In this document: piece by piece, positions 8,254 through 18,102 of the stretch
Numbering within the stretch: position 1 is the first letter of the stretch
How the letters are laid out: each line of letters begins with the position of its first letter
Made by a program: the position numbers and the translations under genes
Notes under the pieces: model-generated
The model's input: only the letters and a program-made list of their open reading frames with translations
Told to the model about the DNA's origin: nothing
The model's database searches: none
NCBI RefSeq assembly: GCF_025148445.1
Contig: NZ_CP102270.1
Location: 868,001-932,000, forward strand
DNA length: 64,000 nt
Reading direction: 5' to 3'
Source: Eshraghiella crossota
Lineage (GTDB): Bacteria > Bacillota > Clostridia > Lachnospirales > Lachnospiraceae

Positions 8254-10213
8254 TATTTCCTTAAAAAACATCCGTAAAAGTTTTAAAAATTACTTAATCT
8301 TTTTTATCACCACCATATTCGGTGTGGCAATTTTTTATGTATTTAATTCTCTGTCAGATCAGGCAGTAATGTTAAAAATTAACGAGAGCAGTGTTTCGTT
8401 AATTGATACGCTTGGAAGCGTAATGTCAGTTATAAGTGTGTTTGTGGCAGTAGTTCTTGGCTTCCTTATAGTATATGCCAATACCTTTCTTATAAAAAGG
8501 CGCAACAAGGAATTCGGAATATATCTGGTTCTTGGTATGGGCAAAGTAAAAGTAGCAGCGATTCTTATTATTGAAACTGTTGTAATAGGAATTATTTCCA
8601 TGGCAGCAGGCCTTATCGTGGGAATAGCCGCCTCACAGGGAATGAGTATTTTAATTGCCAATCTCTTTGAAGCAGACCTGACTAAGTTCCGGTTTGTAGT
8701 GTCAAAAGCAGCCATTATGAAAACGATATTGTATTTCTGCATTATGTACGGTGTTGTGCTCATTCTTGATATAATTGTATCAGGAAGCCGCAGACTTATT
8801 AATCTCATTAATTCCGGTAAAAAGGGTGAAAAAGAAATTAACAGAAATCCTGTGCTCTGCGTTATTGTGTTTATTATAGCCTGTATTTTACTTGGTACGG
8901 CATATTATAAAGTTACCGTGGGAATGAAGAACATAGATTCTTTTGCAGGCATTGCAGCCCAGATAGTAAAGGGTATTGTGGGAACATTTCTTCTGATGTT
9001 TTCAATTTCCGGTCTGTTTTTACTCCTTGTAAGGGCAAAAAAGAAATTTTATTATAAAAAACTTAACGCATTTACCACAAGGGAGATAAGCAGCAAAATC
9101 AATACGGCGGTGTTTTCGGCAGGAATAATAAGCCTTATGATGTTTTTCTCGATATGTTGTCTGTCCACTGTATTTTCGGTTAAAAAATCAATAGACAATA
9201 ATATTAAAAAACTTATACCTGTTGATATCCAATACGAGACCCTGCATACATCCGATGCGGCCAACGACCCTCCTATCGACGAGCTTGTTGACAAGCTTGT
9301 GAAAGATAAGAGCAATCTTGAAGATATGTTTACCGTTAATATGTATTATATGAATAATTATAATTTTTATTTTGGCCAGACATGCGGGTATATGCATGTA
9401 TCGGATTACAATATGGTCGCAAGACGTTTCGGTAATGAAGAAATAGAACTTAAAGATGACGAATATGCTGTAATCGGTAATATGGAGCAGATGATGGGCA
9501 AAAATTATCTTAAGCCGGATGGCACCATTATTACGATTAACGGTAAGGAATATAAGCCTCAATCCGAGGATATGTACTATGGATTTGTATGCATTGATAA
9601 TTATGAAAACTGCTATGGTATATATATCGTGCCGGATGATGTTGACTTTTCCAACGTTAATGTGCATATTGAAGTGCTTATGGCAGATTTGAAAGGAGAC
9701 AAAAAAACATATAAAGATACGAATAAGAAGCTGTATTTTGATGATGTTGTGTACGGAGCAAGAGAAGGCGGGTACTATTTGAACATCTACTGCAAATACG
9801 AAATTATTAACATAAGTACAAGACTAACAGTAGTGCTTGTATTTGTGGGAATATATCTTGGAATAGTATTCATTATCGCAGGTGCGGCAATCCTGTCACT
9901 TAAACTTTTGTCAGAATCCGTAAGAAATAAAGAAAAATATATAATTCTACGAAAAATAGGTGTTGATAACAGGATGATTAAAAAATCCGTATTTACCCAG
10001 TGTATGATATATTTCGGACTTCCGCTTTCCGTTGCTGTCATACATTCAGTTTTCGGAATACAGACCTGTACCAAAATATTGGGCTTTTACGGTAAGTCGG
10101 GACTTTTGTATTCCATACTTGTCACAGCACTTATAATCGTATTGATTTACGGAGGATATGCCCTTGCGACTTATCTCGGAAGTATAAGAATACTTTCGGA
10201 AAAACAGGAATAA
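8240..10213 (+). CDS. FtsX-like ABC permease, BceB type
   Basis: 657 residues. Ten hydrophobic segments are visible: one near residues 17-36, three between about 55 and 175, two around 205-265, one near 290 and three at the C-terminus. A large external domain of roughly 200 residues (about 320-530) sits between helices 7 and 8, the diagnostic BceB topology. The phrase RNKEFGIYLVLGMGK is the FtsX-type coupling region. It should form the detoxification and sensory complex with the ATPase and the kinase encoded upstream. The peptide it handles cannot be predicted from sequence. Confidence 0.9.
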   Translation: MTLFNISLKNIRKSFKNYLIFFITTIFGVAIFYVFNSLSDQAVMLKINESSVSLIDTLGSVMSVISVFVAVVLGFLIVYANTFLIKRRNKEFGIYLVLGMGKVKVAAILIIETVVIGIISMAAGLIVGIAASQGMSILIANLFEADLTKFRFVVSKAAIMKTILYFCIMYGVVLILDIIVSGSRRLINLINSGKKGEKEINRNPVLCVIVFIIACILLGTAYYKVTVGMKNIDSFAGIAAQIVKGIVGTFLLMFSISGLFLLLVRAKKKFYYKKLNAFTTREISSKINTAVFSAGIISLMMFFSICCLSTVFSVKKSIDNNIKKLIPVDIQYETLHTSDAANDPPIDELVDKLVKDKSNLEDMFTVNMYYMNNYNFYFGQTCGYMHVSDYNMVARRFGNEEIELKDDEYAVIGNMEQMMGKNYLKPDGTIITINGKEYKPQSEDMYYGFVCIDNYENCYGIYIVPDDVDFSNVNVHIEVLMADLKGDKKTYKDTNKKLYFDDVVYGAREGGYYLNIYCKYEIINISTRLTVVLVFVGIYLGIVFIIAGAAILSLKLLSESVRNKEKYIILRKIGVDNRMIKKSVFTQCMIYFGLPLSVAVIHSVFGIQTCTKILGFYGKSGLLYSILVTALIIVLIYGGYALATYLGSIRILSEKQE

Positions 10214-10240
10214 CATATACAAAAACCATTGTGGTGATAT

Positions 10241-11008
10241 ATGAAATTTATAAAAATAAAAGGCAAAATAAAACAAAGATTAAAGCTGGTGCTTCCATTG
10301 ACAGCACTGGCTTTACTTGCTGTTTTAGGGATTTACGGACAGTCAAAGGTTAAGGCGGCAGGAAGAAAAATACCTATATATTCGGTAAAAAGGGAGGATA
10401 AGAAGGTCGCACTCAGTTTTGATGCCGCATGGGGTAACGAGGACACACAGATTTTACTTGAAACACTTGATAAATATGATGTAAAAGTAACTTTTTTTAT
10501 GACCGGAGGCTGGATTGAAAGCTATCCGGAAGATGTGAAATCAATTTTGGCCCATGGTCATGACCTTGGAAACCACAGTGAAAAACACAAGCACATGAGT
10601 ACGATTTCCATGAGAGAGTGTGAAGAAGAATTAATGGGACCACATAAAAAAGTACAGGAACTTACGGGATATGATATGTTTCTTTTCAGACCGCCTTACG
10701 GAGATTACAATAATACATTAATAGAGGCAGCAGACGAATGTGGTTATTATACGATACAATGGTCCGTTGACAGTCTTGACTGGAAAGATTACGGTGCGGA
10801 CAATATCGTTAAAACCGTTCTTAACCATAAAAATTTAAAAGACGGGGCAATTATTCTTATGCACAATGGCGCAAAGTATACAAAGGATGCACTTCCCCGT
10901 ATCATTGAAGGCCTTAAAGAAAAAGGATATGAGATTGTTCCTGTTTCGCAGATTATATATACGGATAATTATGAAATTAACCATGCGGGAGAACAGATAA
11001 AAAAATGA
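10241..11008 (+). CDS. Polysaccharide deacetylase, PdaB-like
   Basis: 255 residues with an N-terminal membrane anchor (about residues 15-33) and a NodB-homology domain. Motif 1 is SFDAAWG (D61), where the second aspartate of the usual FDD is alanine, as in the PdaB branch. Motif 2 is the zinc site HSEKH, motif 3 RPPYGDYN, motif 4 DSLDW and motif 5 LMHNG. Family members remove acetyl groups from peptidoglycan or related glycans outside the cell. PdaB itself acts in spore cortex maintenance, but vegetative roles are equally possible. It starts 27 bases after the permease gene and could be read from the same transcript. Confidence 0.85.
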   Translation: MKFIKIKGKIKQRLKLVLPLTALALLAVLGIYGQSKVKAAGRKIPIYSVKREDKKVALSFDAAWGNEDTQILLETLDKYDVKVTFFMTGGWIESYPEDVKSILAHGHDLGNHSEKHKHMSTISMRECEEELMGPHKKVQELTGYDMFLFRPPYGDYNNTLIEAADECGYYTIQWSVDSLDWKDYGADNIVKTVLNHKNLKDGAIILMHNGAKYTKDALPRIIEGLKEKGYEIVPVSQIIYTDNYEINHAGEQIKK

Positions 11009-11016
11009 AACTTTAT

Positions 11017-11045
11017 TTTACATAAAGACAAATATGCTGTAAAAT
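11017..11045 (+). promoter_or_regulatory. Promoter of the double GNAT gene
   Basis: TTTACA (11017-11022), 17 bases, TAAAAT (11040-11045), located 30 bases before the ATG at 11075. Pattern match only. Confidence 0.5.
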
Positions 11046-11074
11046 CTGATTATAACCAATCGGAGGTCAGGCAT

Positions 11075-12289
11075 ATGAGTTATTTCTGGAAAAACGGGCT
11101 TGTAGAGCTCAAAATGATAAGAGAAGAAGACAGCCATAATTTTTATGATGTTCTTATGGACACACAGACAAGAAAACAGGCGGAGCATGGCATATATCTT
11201 CCCGCAACGGTTCAATATGCCAAAGATATGGCGGACAATGCCATGGTAAATAATGAGCAGGGTGACGAACTTTGGTTTTCCATAAGAAATATGGATGAAG
11301 AACCTGTGGGATATGCCGTAATTGACTGGATAAATGAAAAGATGGGCAATGCACAGCTAAGCATAACCGTTTACAGACAGTACAGAGGTTTAGGTTATGC
11401 GGGAAGTGCAGCGTCAATTCTTCTTGAATATCTTTTTAATGAGAGGCGGTTCCATAAAGTCGGATGTAACGTTATGGAAGATAATGAAGAGGGCAAGACG
11501 TTTGTGGAAAATATGGGATTTACCCTTGACGCATTCAGAAGCGGGATGTTTTATACCGGGGGACATTATACAGGAGAACTGTACTATTCACTCCTTGATT
11601 TTGAATATAACGGCACAGGCACGGACAAAGAAAGAGAAAGAAAGAACTATAAAGGCTTTGAAGTATTTGATTCCACACTGGGAAATTCAGAAAAACATAC
11701 CGCCAAAGGCCCGTTGGTATGGGAGCAAAGACCTTATTACTGGGAATATGACGGAATAGTCTTAAGTGATATGAACGAGGAGGAATACTGCATCAATCAT
11801 GGGATGATATATGATACGGAAAGCTGTATTTTCTTTGACAGCGATGTGAAACTGCCTTATGAACCGGATTTCCTCAGTGATTTTGAAACGGAACACCTGA
11901 ATTTCGGATGTGAGGATGACAGGATTGAATTTTCAATATGGGATCTTGAAGACAATTATGCAGGCTGTATTAATCTTTGCGGTATTGATAAGAAAAATGG
12001 TAAATTTTCCTTTAGCGTGTATATTTTGCCGGAACACAGGGGAAAAGGATATTCGGTAAAGGCATTGAAACTTGTATTAAATTACGCATTTAATGAGCTT
12101 AGGATGAATAAAATGGTTTCCTGTGTCAATATGGGTAATGACGCATCTGCAGCGATGATGAGAAGTGTCGGCTGTGTGGTGGAGGGTGTATCCAGGGACA
12201 GCGAATATTACCATGGACATTATGTTGATACGGTTATGTTCGGACTTACGGCAGAAGATTTTAAAAAACATTGCACCGACAGCAAATAA
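11075..12289 (+). CDS. Protein with two GNAT N-acetyltransferase domains
   Basis: 404 residues. The first GNAT domain occupies about residues 1-175, with the acetyl-CoA pyrophosphate loop YRQYRGLGYAGSA. The second occupies about residues 225-400, with PEHRGKGYSVKAL. Both also show the late motif in which a residue change is described against a partner, FHKVGCNV and MNKMVSCVN, typical of the RimJ/RimL-like branch. The linker is charged. The substrate is not predictable. It has its own promoter and a strong ribosome site, CGGAGG. Confidence 0.85.
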   Translation: MSYFWKNGLVELKMIREEDSHNFYDVLMDTQTRKQAEHGIYLPATVQYAKDMADNAMVNNEQGDELWFSIRNMDEEPVGYAVIDWINEKMGNAQLSITVYRQYRGLGYAGSAASILLEYLFNERRFHKVGCNVMEDNEEGKTFVENMGFTLDAFRSGMFYTGGHYTGELYYSLLDFEYNGTGTDKERERKNYKGFEVFDSTLGNSEKHTAKGPLVWEQRPYYWEYDGIVLSDMNEEEYCINHGMIYDTESCIFFDSDVKLPYEPDFLSDFETEHLNFGCEDDRIEFSIWDLEDNYAGCINLCGIDKKNGKFSFSVYILPEHRGKGYSVKALKLVLNYAFNELRMNKMVSCVNMGNDASAAMMRSVGCVVEGVSRDSEYYHGHYVDTVMFGLTAEDFKKHCTDSK

Positions 12290-12298
12290 TGTTATAAT
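12271..12298 (+). promoter_or_regulatory. Promoter of the CotH operon
   Basis: TTGCAC (12271-12276), a 16-base spacer and a perfect TATAAT (12293-12298). The -35 lies inside the end of the preceding gene. It would drive the lipoprotein, kinase-like protein and exporter genes. Confidence 0.6.
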
Positions 12299-12327
12299 TA
12301 ACATAGGATATATTTTTGGGAGGCTTT

Positions 12328-13887
12328 ATGGCAGGCAGAACGAGAAAAATAATAAGTGCAGTCATGGCTGCTCTGATGATAATGGCTGCAGGAGGCTGTG
12401 GTAGCAGTAATAAGGAAATACCCTCATCCGCTGATAACAGCCGGTATATATCTGAGACAAAGGATAATGGCAACGTAACCGATGGAAAAGAATATGATAT
12501 CGATAACGGCGATCTGCCCTATGATGAAGAAACTGTATATAACCAGCTTTTTGACATCAATAATAAGGTGGAAATAGATGTGGACATATCTGATGATGAA
12601 CTTGCAAAAATGCAGAGTGATTACAACCGTTATGATAACATGGGAAGCAAATCGCCTATATACAGAAAATGTGACTTGAAGATATCAATTACATCTGATG
12701 GTGTTAAGAATACTTATATAATCAGAAATACCGGCATAAGAATGAAGGGCAATACCTCAAGGACCGCATTTTACGACAGTAATTCCGGAGTATATTCACT
12801 TATACATTTTAAAGTGGATTTTACGGAAACCTTTGATGATGAGCAGTATTACGGAGGGGACAGCGATTATGACCTTGATATAGATAAAGAGAAACAGCAG
12901 AACAGGACTTTTGCAACACTTGACAGTATGGAGATAAAGTGGAACCAGACATCCGACAGCACATATGTGAGAGAATATTACGCCTGTGAGATGTACAGGG
13001 ATTTCGGGATACTGGCGCAAAGAACCAATCTTGCTTCAATTAATCTTGGGGATGTGCACGAAGGCATATTTAAAATCTATGAACCGGTTGACAAGAAATT
13101 CATAAAAAGATATGTTGCTGAAGAAGACCGCGGCGGAGATTTGTATAAATGCGGCTGGACAAGGAACGGAGCTACATTCCTTACCAATGTTTCCTACGGA
13201 ATTGAAGATAAGGAGAACAGAAAGTTCTACAACTATGATTTAAAGACCAACAAAAAGACTTCAACACATGAATCTTTTTTAAAACTTATCAGATATCTTA
13301 ACGGAAGCAATGTTGATAAAGAAGGACTGTCGGAGTATATAGATATGGATTATTTCCTGAGATTTTCGGCTGTTTCGTACTTTGTGGGCAATCCTGACGA
13401 TATGAGAAATGATTATAATAATTATTACATATATTTCCTCAAAAGCAGTAATAAAATGATAATTATTCCGTATGATAATGACAGATGTTTCGGTATTACG
13501 GCACAGTACAATCCTTCCGGTGATGCAATGACAGGTGTTAATTGGGAAAGTGAAAGAGCTGTGGGCAACGGAGGCTTACCACAGGAGAATCCGCTTGTAC
13601 GGTATACAATTACAAGAATAGGATTTTTTACGGAAGAATTTAAGGCAGAGCTTGATAAAGTTGCGGACAGCGAATGGCTCACATATGATAAATTCAGCAA
13701 AATATATGAGATAGCATTTAATAATTACAAAGATGATACAATGCCGGGTAAGACTATGTATAATGTCTATAACTTTGATTACAAGTTTAATATTGATAAA
13801 AGCAGCGGGCTTGGAAGCAGTAATGGTAATGCTTCCTTTAAAGATTATATAGATGCAAAACTTAAATTTTATAATAACAACAGGTAA
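12328..13887 (+). CDS. CotH-kinase family lipoprotein
   Basis: 519 residues from ATG 12328 behind TTGGGAGGC; the in-frame TTG at 12316 is part of the ribosome site region. The N-terminus has a basic stretch, a hydrophobic core and a lipobox ending in GGC (Cys near residue 25), so the mature protein is a lipid-anchored surface protein. The CotH domain shows RMKGNTSR, the active-site-like stretch NPDDMRNDYNNYYIYF and IPYDNDRCFG, whose aspartates bind metal in characterised CotH kinases. CotH of Bacillus phosphorylates spore-coat proteins. A surface lipoprotein version may phosphorylate or modify envelope proteins instead. The next gene starts 12 bases downstream. Confidence 0.85.
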   Translation: MAGRTRKIISAVMAALMIMAAGGCGSSNKEIPSSADNSRYISETKDNGNVTDGKEYDIDNGDLPYDEETVYNQLFDINNKVEIDVDISDDELAKMQSDYNRYDNMGSKSPIYRKCDLKISITSDGVKNTYIIRNTGIRMKGNTSRTAFYDSNSGVYSLIHFKVDFTETFDDEQYYGGDSDYDLDIDKEKQQNRTFATLDSMEIKWNQTSDSTYVREYYACEMYRDFGILAQRTNLASINLGDVHEGIFKIYEPVDKKFIKRYVAEEDRGGDLYKCGWTRNGATFLTNVSYGIEDKENRKFYNYDLKTNKKTSTHESFLKLIRYLNGSNVDKEGLSEYIDMDYFLRFSAVSYFVGNPDDMRNDYNNYYIYFLKSSNKMIIIPYDNDRCFGITAQYNPSGDAMTGVNWESERAVGNGGLPQENPLVRYTITRIGFFTEEFKAELDKVADSEWLTYDKFSKIYEIAFNNYKDDTMPGKTMYNVYNFDYKFNIDKSSGLGSSNGNASFKDYIDAKLKFYNNNR

Positions 13888-13899
13888 GGAGGCTTTTAT

Positions 13900-14532
13900 A
13901 TGAACAATAATTATGTAATAGCTATAACAAGAACATGCGGAAGCGGTGCAACAAGCATAAGCAGAATTTTGGGAGAAAGACTGGGTATTAATGTATATGA
14001 CAGAAATCTTTTAAGACTTGCATCCGATGACAGCGGAATTAATGAAGAATTATTTGCAAGAGCTGACGAGCATATGAAACAAAGTCTGCTTTACAGAATT
14101 TCCAAAAAAGTATATAACGGGGAAATAATCCCACCTGACAGCAATGATTTTACATCCAACGATAATCTTTTTAATTATCAGGCAAAAGTATTAAAAGAAC
14201 TTGCGGCAAATGAATCTTTTATATGTATTGGAAGGGCAGCAGATTATATTTTAAAGGATAATCCTAATCTTATAACCATATTTATATGTGCACCTATGGA
14301 TAAGTGTATAAAAAGAGAAATGGAACTTCTTTCATTCGACGCAAAAAAGGCTGAACAGCACATAATTACCACAGATAAATACAGAGCCGGTTTTTATAAA
14401 TATCATACCGGAAGAGAATGGAAAAATCCTGAAAATTATGATTTGTGTCTTAATACAGGCAAATTTGATTATGAGACCTGCGTTGATATTATTGAAAATT
14501 ATATAAAGACAAGATTGGCGGGAAATAACTAA
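13900..14532 (+). CDS. Cytidylate-kinase-like family protein
   Basis: 210 residues matching the cytidylate-kinase-like (AAK6-type) family: a modified P-loop TRTCGSGATSIS near residues 10-21 in place of GxxGxGK[ST], followed by LGERLGINVYDRNLL. A nucleotide-kinase fold is therefore likely, but the substrate is unknown and the P-loop lacks the usual lysine. It sits in a tight operon between the CotH lipoprotein (12 bases) and the ABC exporter (1 base). Confidence 0.75.
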   Translation: MNNNYVIAITRTCGSGATSISRILGERLGINVYDRNLLRLASDDSGINEELFARADEHMKQSLLYRISKKVYNGEIIPPDSNDFTSNDNLFNYQAKVLKELAANESFICIGRAADYILKDNPNLITIFICAPMDKCIKREMELLSFDAKKAEQHIITTDKYRAGFYKYHTGREWKNPENYDLCLNTGKFDYETCVDIIENYIKTRLAGNN

Positions 14533-14533
14533 G

Positions 14534-16267
14534 ATGAAAAGACTGCTAGTATATCTTAAGGGATACATAAAGGAGTGCATCTTTGGACCACTTTTTAAGT
14601 TACTTGAGGCGACTTTTGAACTTATTGTACCCCTTGTTGTTGCTGCGATAATCGATACGGGAATCGGAACCGGCAATAAAGGTTATATAGTCTCAAGAGC
14701 AGGTATTTTAATAGGACTTGCAGTTGTGGGACTTGCCAGCTCCATAATCGCACAGTATTTTGCGGCAAAAGCTGCTACGGGATTTGCAACAGAATTAAGG
14801 CATTCATTATTTGAACATATCGGTACATTTTCTTTTACGGAAATTGATGATATCGGAACCGCCAGACTGATTACGAGAATGACAAGTGACGTTAATTCTG
14901 TCCAGAGCTGTGTCAATATGGTTCTTAGACTTTTTCTGCGTTCTCCTTTCATTGTTTTTGGCGCAATGATAATGGCATTTACAATAGATGTAAAGTGTGC
15001 ACTTATATTCTGTGTGGCAATACCTGCTTTGTCGGTAGTTGTATTTTCAATAATGCTTATATCAATCCCTCTTTTTAAGAAGGTACAGGGCGGACTTGAC
15101 AATATTCTTAAGATAACCAGGGAAAATCTTACAGGAACCAGAGTTGTAAGAGCCTTTAACAAAGAAGATGAAGAAATTAAAGAATTTAACGCGGGTAATG
15201 ACACTCTTAATAAGAATCAGTTGTTTGCAGGTAAGATATCCGCACTTATGAATCCTCTGACATTTATAATTGTTAATTTTGCCATGATTATACTTATATA
15301 CAGCGGTGCCCTTAAAGTAGATGCGGGAAGCCTTAAACCGGGACAGGTTATCGCTCTTGTAAATTATATGTCACAGATTCTTGTAGAACTTATCAAACTT
15401 GCTAATCTTATCATCCAGGTTACTAAAGCCCTTGCATCTGCAAACAGAATAGCTGAGATATTTGACATCCACAGTTCAATGGCTTTCCCTGAAAGCTCGG
15501 ACAAGGAAGAAAATACGGAATATGCCGTTGAGTTCAATAATGTATCATTAACATACAATAAAGGCGGAGCACCTTCAATATCCGGTCTTAACATCAAGGT
15601 CAGAAAAGGCGAGACCATAGGAATTATTGGAGGAACGGGTTCAGGCAAAACAACGCTTGTCTATATGATTCCAAGATTCTATGATGCGACAGAAGGTGAA
15701 GTTAAGATTAACGGTGTCAACGTTAAAAATTATTCCAAGGAAGATATCAGAAACAAAGTCGGCATAGTAATGCAGAAAGCCGTACTTTTTGACGGCACCA
15801 TAAGAGACAATATGAAATGGGGCAAGGAAAACGCTACGGATTCAGAGATATTTGACGCACTTGAAGAAGCACAGGCACTTGATTTTGTCAAGGAAAAAGA
15901 AGGCGTGCTTGATTACCACATTGCACAGGGCGGCCGTAATCTTTCAGGCGGACAAAGACAGCGCCTTACGATTGCCAGGGCTTTTGTAAAACAGCCGGAA
16001 ATCCTTATCCTTGATGACAGTGCATCGGCACTTGACTATGCTACTGATGCAAGGCTCAGAAAAGCAATCTCTGAAATGAAAAACAGACCTACAACATTTA
16101 TTGTATCCCAGAGGACCGCTTCTTTAAGAAGTGCGGACAGGATTATCGTTCTTGAAGACGGCGAAGTAGCAGGAATAGGTACTCATGACGAACTTATTAA
16201 AAATTGCAGCGTATATGTTGAAATATATGGTACTGATGGAAATAAACAGGCCGGAGGTGCAGATTAA
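14534..16267 (+). CDS. Heterodimeric ABC exporter, subunit with degenerate Walker B
   Basis: 577 residues, a fused six-helix exporter membrane domain (about residues 1-310) and an ATPase domain. Walker A is GGTGSGKTT and the signature LSGGQRQR. Walker B reads ILILDDSASALD, so the catalytic glutamate is aspartate. This is the pattern of the TM287-type half of asymmetric exporters, in which only one of two ATP sites hydrolyses fast. The stop and the next start overlap by one base, so the two halves are translationally coupled. The substrate (drug, lipid or peptide) is not predictable. Confidence 0.9.
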   Translation: MKRLLVYLKGYIKECIFGPLFKLLEATFELIVPLVVAAIIDTGIGTGNKGYIVSRAGILIGLAVVGLASSIIAQYFAAKAATGFATELRHSLFEHIGTFSFTEIDDIGTARLITRMTSDVNSVQSCVNMVLRLFLRSPFIVFGAMIMAFTIDVKCALIFCVAIPALSVVVFSIMLISIPLFKKVQGGLDNILKITRENLTGTRVVRAFNKEDEEIKEFNAGNDTLNKNQLFAGKISALMNPLTFIIVNFAMIILIYSGALKVDAGSLKPGQVIALVNYMSQILVELIKLANLIIQVTKALASANRIAEIFDIHSSMAFPESSDKEENTEYAVEFNNVSLTYNKGGAPSISGLNIKVRKGETIGIIGGTGSGKTTLVYMIPRFYDATEGEVKINGVNVKNYSKEDIRNKVGIVMQKAVLFDGTIRDNMKWGKENATDSEIFDALEEAQALDFVKEKEGVLDYHIAQGGRNLSGGQRQRLTIARAFVKQPEILILDDSASALDYATDARLRKAISEMKNRPTTFIVSQRTASLRSADRIIVLEDGEVAGIGTHDELIKNCSVYVEIYGTDGNKQAGGAD

Positions 16268-18000
16268 TGAACCAGAAAGTTACAGTCAAAAAGATATTCA
16301 AATATCTCACACATTATAAGCCGAGCATTATATTCTCTCTTCTTTTTGCATTTATCACGGTTGCGGGACAGCTTGCAATTCCGGTTTTACAGGGTAAGGC
16401 AATTGACAGGATAATCGGTGCCGGCAATGTTGATATAAAGGGAATAATAACGATTCTGATTATCATAGCGGTAACAGTTGCAGCAACGGCTTTGTTCCAG
16501 TGGATAATGAATGTAATCAACAATAAGATTACCTATTCCATTGTCAGGGATATAAGAAAGGACGCATTTGAAAAACTTCAGATCCTTCCGGTAAATTATG
16601 TTGATACACATCCGGCCGGGGAAATAGTAAGTAAAGTAATAGCGGATGTAGACCAGTTCGCAGATGGCCTGCTTATGGGATTTACACAATTTTTTACAGG
16701 CATTATGACAATAATAGGCACACTTGTTTTTATGTTTATATATGACTGGAAAATAACAATGGTGGTTGTGCTTGTTACTCCTGCATCATTCTTTATTGCA
16801 TCATTTATAGCAAAAAGAACCTATAATATGTTTAAGAAGCAGTCGGAAGCGAGGGGCGAACAGACTTCCCTTATTGATGAAATGATTGGTAATGAAAAAA
16901 TTGTACAGGCGTACAGTATGGAAGATAACTCACTGGATAGGTTTGATGAAATTAACGGAAAACTTCAGAAGTATTCCCTTGATGCAACCTTTTTTTCATC
17001 ACTTTCCAATCCTTCAACAAGATTTGTCAACAATGTAGTATATGCACTTGTGGCATTTGTGGGAGCGTTTTCCGTTATGAGAGGCGGACTCACGGTAGGT
17101 TCTCTTTCGGCTTTATTAAGTTATGCCAACCAGTATATGAAACCATTTAACGAAATATCCGGCGTTGTTACAGAATTACAGAATGCTATAGCCTGTGCAG
17201 GCCGTGTTATTGACCTTATAGATGAGACACCTATGAAGAAAGACCCTGATAACGAACTTGTGGTAAAAGACGGTGAGGGTAAAATCGACCTTGAGGATGT
17301 ATGCTTCTCTTATGATAAGTCAAAAGAACTTATTAAGAATTTTAATCTCCATGTAAAGCCGGGTGAAAGGGTTGCCATAGTAGGACCTACAGGTTGTGGT
17401 AAAACAACGGTAATTAATCTGCTTATGAGATTTTATGATGTGGATTCAGGAAACATTAAAATAGAAGATGTGGATATTAACGATGTTACAAAGAAGAGCT
17501 TAAGAAGCAATTACGGCATGGTCCTTCAGGAAACATGGTTAAAGTCAGGTACAATTAAAGAGAACATCATCACGGGCAGACCTGATGCTACGGATGAAGA
17601 AATCGTCGCAGCCGCAAAGGCAGCACATGCCCATGGATTTATCAAGAGACTTCCAAACGGCTACGATACCGTTATAGGTGAAGACGGAGGTAATCTTTCA
17701 CAGGGACAGAAACAGCTTCTTTGCATTGCAAGGGTAATGTTGTGTCTCCCGCCTATGCTTATACTTGATGAAGCAACCTCTTCAATCGATACGAGAACCG
17801 AAATGAAGATACAGCATGCGTTCTCAATAATGATGGAAGGTAGAACGAGCTTCATAGTAGCACACCGTCTGTCAACGATTAAGTCGGCAGATATTATTAT
17901 TGTTATGAAAGACGGTAATATTATTGAACAGGGTAACCATGAAGAACTGCTGGCAAAGGGTGGTTTTTATTCGGTTTTGTATAACAGTCAATTCTCTTAA
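16267..18000 (+). CDS. Heterodimeric ABC exporter, catalytic subunit
   Basis: 577 residues, the same length and layout as its partner. Walker A is GPTGCGKTT and Walker B LILDEATSSID, with the canonical glutamate. Its signature is LSQGQKQ instead of LSGGQ. In the assembled dimer, this non-standard signature pairs with the partner's aspartate Walker B to make the degenerate site. That complementarity is strong evidence that the two proteins form one exporter. No terminator is visible after the stop; the next gene appears to have its own promoter. Confidence 0.9.
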   Translation: MNQKVTVKKIFKYLTHYKPSIIFSLLFAFITVAGQLAIPVLQGKAIDRIIGAGNVDIKGIITILIIIAVTVAATALFQWIMNVINNKITYSIVRDIRKDAFEKLQILPVNYVDTHPAGEIVSKVIADVDQFADGLLMGFTQFFTGIMTIIGTLVFMFIYDWKITMVVVLVTPASFFIASFIAKRTYNMFKKQSEARGEQTSLIDEMIGNEKIVQAYSMEDNSLDRFDEINGKLQKYSLDATFFSSLSNPSTRFVNNVVYALVAFVGAFSVMRGGLTVGSLSALLSYANQYMKPFNEISGVVTELQNAIACAGRVIDLIDETPMKKDPDNELVVKDGEGKIDLEDVCFSYDKSKELIKNFNLHVKPGERVAIVGPTGCGKTTVINLLMRFYDVDSGNIKIEDVDINDVTKKSLRSNYGMVLQETWLKSGTIKENIITGRPDATDEEIVAAAKAAHAHGFIKRLPNGYDTVIGEDGGNLSQGQKQLLCIARVMLCLPPMLILDEATSSIDTRTEMKIQHAFSIMMEGRTSFIVAHRLSTIKSADIIIVMKDGNIIEQGNHEELLAKGGFYSVLYNSQFS

Positions 18001-18051
18001 AAAATCTTGGTAAAATTGTAAAAAAAGCTGGCAAATTGTGAAAAAATTTTG

Positions 18052-18057
18052 TATAAT
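18052..18057 (+). promoter_or_regulatory. -10 element upstream of the CheX-receiver gene
   Basis: A perfect TATAAT lies 45 bases before the ATG at 18103. No good -35 was found at 16-18 bases (CTGGCA-like at best). The leader contains the imperfect direct repeat TAGTTTATTTTA twice between 18063 and 18086. Confidence 0.45.
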
Positions 18058-18102
18058 ATTGATAGTTTATTTTATAGTTTATTTTATGGAGGAAATTTTT
18101 GT

